From JADJNW01 sp046314415 (GTDB lineage Bacteria > Bacteroidota > Bacteroidia > Chitinophagales > Saprospiraceae), in assembly GCA_046314415.1 (NCBI GenBank), contig JBKBWT010000122.1:1-16495 (forward strand): DNA of 16,495 nucleotides. The letters run 5' to 3'. Position numbers and translations under genes: made by a program. The notes under the pieces are model-generated. The model was not told where the DNA came from, searched no databases, and was given only the letters and a program-made list of their open reading frames with translations. This document shows, one piece after another, positions 14,635-16,495 of the stretch (positions are counted from its first letter, which is position 1; each line of letters opens with the position of its first letter).

Positions 14635-15735
14635 ATGGATACGAAATATAATATTGTTATTATCGGTTTGACACTCTCTTCATCCTGGGGAAATGGACAC
14701 GCGACGACCTATCGGGGGCTCGTGCGGGAGTTGACACGACAGGGACACCGCGTGTTATTTCTGGAACAAGACATGCCCTGGTACGCAAATCATAGAGATT
14801 TACCAAATCCTCATTTCTATGATTTTCAGTTGTATAGCGCCCCGGAAGATTTAAAAACCCGATTCAAAGAGGAAATGAAAAGCGCCGATTTGGTAATCGT
14901 GGGTTCGTATGTGCAGCAGGGTGTAAAGGTTGGCACCTGGGTAAATAATGTAGCGGAAGGCATAACCGCTTTTTATGATATTGATACACCGGTCACCATG
15001 CGTAAGTTGGGGAATAATGATTACGAATATTTACATCCCGACTTAATACCGCGTTATGATATTTACTTATCATTTACTGGTGGTCCGATGCTGGATTTTA
15101 TAGAAACCCATTACAAATCACCAATGGCACGCGCATTGTACTGTTCGGTTGATCCGAATATTTACTACCCGGAAGACTTGGAGAAAAAATATGATTTGGG
15201 TTATTTAGGTACGTATAGCGAAGATCGGCAGCCCGCTCTGAAAAAGCTGATGCTGGACGCCGCGAAACGGTGGCAGGAAGGGCGCTTTGTAATCGCCGGT
15301 CCGAATTATCCTGATAGCATTGATTTTCCAGCAAATGTGCAGCACATTGAGCATTTGCCACCGGCTCAGCACCGTTATTTTTACAACGCTCAACGTTTTA
15401 CTCTGAATATTACCCGTGCGGATATGATTGCTGCCGGTTATTCACCGAGTGTAAGATTATTTGAAGCCGCTGCTTGTGGCATACCTATTATTAGTGATTT
15501 TTGGGAGGGTTTGGATACTTTATTTACTTTTAATGAAGAAATATTAATTGCTAAATCAAAAGAAGATACCCTAAAGTATTTGACTACGATCTCCGAAACT
15601 GAGCGCCGCAACCTTGGTGAAAGAGCCCGGCAAAAAGTGCTGCAAGCGCACACTGCCGCCCATCGTGCCTACGAACTGATCGCTTATTTGGAAGAAGTGA
15701 CGCAAGCTACGGTGAAAAAGAATGATCGGATTTGA
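14635..15735 (+). CDS. CgeB-like glycosyltransferase, copy 3
   Basis: This 366-residue protein is the third CgeB-like transferase. Conserved blocks are SSSWGNGHATTYRGLVREL (15-33), VLFLEQDMPWYANHRDL (40-56), AFYDIDTPVTMRKL (112-125), YLSFTGGPMLDF (144-155), LGYLGTYSEDRQP (188-200), NITRADMIAAGYSPSVRLFE (258-277) and IISDFWEGLDTLF (285-297). It is closer to copy 2 than to copy 1 in motif content: both have a D-x-D-x-P segment and SPxxRxFEAA. I start at the ATG at 14635 (MDTKYNIVIIG), because the core beta strand begins there. The gene faces the lipid kinase convergently and ends the cluster. Confidence 0.84.
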   Translation: MDTKYNIVIIGLTLSSSWGNGHATTYRGLVRELTRQGHRVLFLEQDMPWYANHRDLPNPHFYDFQLYSAPEDLKTRFKEEMKSADLVIVGSYVQQGVKVGTWVNNVAEGITAFYDIDTPVTMRKLGNNDYEYLHPDLIPRYDIYLSFTGGPMLDFIETHYKSPMARALYCSVDPNIYYPEDLEKKYDLGYLGTYSEDRQPALKKLMLDAAKRWQEGRFVIAGPNYPDSIDFPANVQHIEHLPPAQHRYFYNAQRFTLNITRADMIAAGYSPSVRLFEAAACGIPIISDFWEGLDTLFTFNEEILIAKSKEDTLKYLTTISETERRNLGERARQKVLQAHTAAHRAYELIAYLEEVTQATVKKNDRI

Positions 15736-15802
15736 TCTATTTTACATCCTATTTTAAATCTTACGTTTTTTATTACAAATTGTACCTGCAAATATTATAT
15801 AT

Positions 15803-16495
15803 TCATTCGCCGTAGGCCTGTGGCACTAACACCGGCACCTTTTCAGGGTGTACTTTTACGGTAACTTTTTTCACTTCTCCGACCACCTCGCCGTCGATCT
15901 GCAATGGCTGCGCACGAGCCAGCACAACCTCGATTTCAGCGGTGCTCAGGATTCTGATATGGCGGGAATTATCGAGCTTTCCGGTAAAAAACAGCCAGGT
16001 CAAGTGCGGTATTTCCCAACGCGGGTAAGGCTTGAAGATACAGGCTTCAAATTGTCCGTCATCTATTTTACCTTGTGGATTAATTAATGCGCCGGTGCCA
16101 TATTTAGTCGCATTGGCGAAAGTAATCATTTCAATGCTTTGCTTCAGTTGCCGATTGGGCGTCTGAATCAACGTACGCACGCCCTCTTTTTGCCAAATGG
16201 TTTTTAGAAATCCCCAAAGGTAGGTGAGCTTACCGCGTCCGGGCGCTTCATCAAATTGTTGTATCAACTTTGCATTAAACCCGACATCGGCTAAATGAAA
16301 ACACAGGTGTTCTTTATTTACTTCCAGCACATCCATATCGATAATTTTTCCTTCCAGCAGCACTTGCACACTTCCAGCTACGTCTTTGGGAATCAGTAAT
16401 TCCGTTGCCATTCCATTGGCAGAGCCTAAGGGGATAATCCCCAGCGGTACCATTTTGCCGAGTAGCGCCCCTCCTACCAGATTAATCGTGCCATC
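15803..16495 (-). CDS. Diacylglycerol/lipid kinase (YegS/BmrU type), C-terminal part, cut by window edge
   Basis: The frame is open to the window edge, giving 230 visible residues and no start. The first visible residues, DGTINLVGGALLGK, are the end of the kinase motif GGDGT. LGIIPLGSANGMA (18-30) follows and is the second nucleotide-binding signature of diacylglycerol-kinase catalytic domains. Further on come FANATKYGTG (126-135), the acidic IDDGQFEA (144-151) and LQIDGE (199-204), all typical of bacterial lipid kinases such as YegS and DgkB. The product probably phosphorylates a membrane lipid such as diacylglycerol or a related long-chain alcohol. An ATG at 16453 lies inside the conserved domain and is not the start. 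The gene is convergent with the CgeB cluster across a 67-bp spacer and is not part of it. Confidence 0.88.
   Translation of the reverse strand, partial: DGTINLVGGALLGKMVPLGIIPLGSANGMATELLIPKDVAGSVQVLLEGKIIDMDVLEVNKEHLCFHLADVGFNAKLIQQFDEAPGRGKLTYLWGFLKTIWQKEGVRTLIQTPNRQLKQSIEMITFANATKYGTGALINPQGKIDDGQFEACIFKPYPRWEIPHLTWLFFTGKLDNSRHIRILSTAEIEVVLARAQPLQIDGEVVGEVKKVTVKVHPEKVPVLVPQAYGE

Overview
The window looks like a chromosomal segment of a Bacteroidota (Bacteroidetes) bacterium. The pointers are A-rich leaders without clear Shine-Dalgarno sequences, a promoter matching the phylum consensus (TTG-N19-TAnnTTTG at 5289-5318), spacers full of short tandem and palindromic repeats, and protein types common in that phylum. 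No marker gene fixes the genus.

Layout: (1) 1-108, the N-terminus of RuvB on the minus strand, followed by a 606-bp spacer with palindromic repeats. (2) 715-1959, an NADP-type isocitrate dehydrogenase with a good intrinsic terminator at 2011-2051. (3) 2052-2615, a gene-free spacer holding a 12-unit, strictly 21-bp tandem array and two inverted copies of a GTG-rich repeat. (4) 4520-2616 (minus), a two-gene nucleic-acid repair unit: an ATP-dependent RNA ligase followed by an HD-phosphoesterase/polynucleotide kinase fusion (HD-Pnk). (5) 4828-5259, a short MgtC/SapB-type membrane protein, and 5402-5854, an unrecognised single-pass membrane protein with its own promoter and terminator. (6) 6470-15735, a glycan-type gene cluster, the main accessory content. 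(7) 15803-16495 (minus), a lipid/diacylglycerol kinase running off the window end.

The cluster is compact and all on the plus strand: two nucleotide-sugar SDR enzymes (the first resembling dTDP-L-rhamnose 4-epimerases, the second resembling CDP-paratose 2-epimerases), a zinc-type MDR dehydrogenase, a Gfo/Idh/MocA oxidoreductase, a GT4 glycosyltransferase and three CgeB-like glycosyltransferases. Several genes are joined by short gaps or ATGA overlaps. No flippase, polymerase, ABC exporter or initiating phosphoglycosyltransferase lies in the window. The set therefore looks like a cytoplasmic pathway that makes one or two unusual sugars and adds them to an acceptor not encoded here.

Two oddities stand out in the cluster. 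The GT4 gene is split by one in-frame TAA at codon 50 although the rest of its frame is intact. The spacer between the two SDR genes holds eight exact copies of a 9-bp repeat. Functions are read from motifs by eye; no database search was possible.
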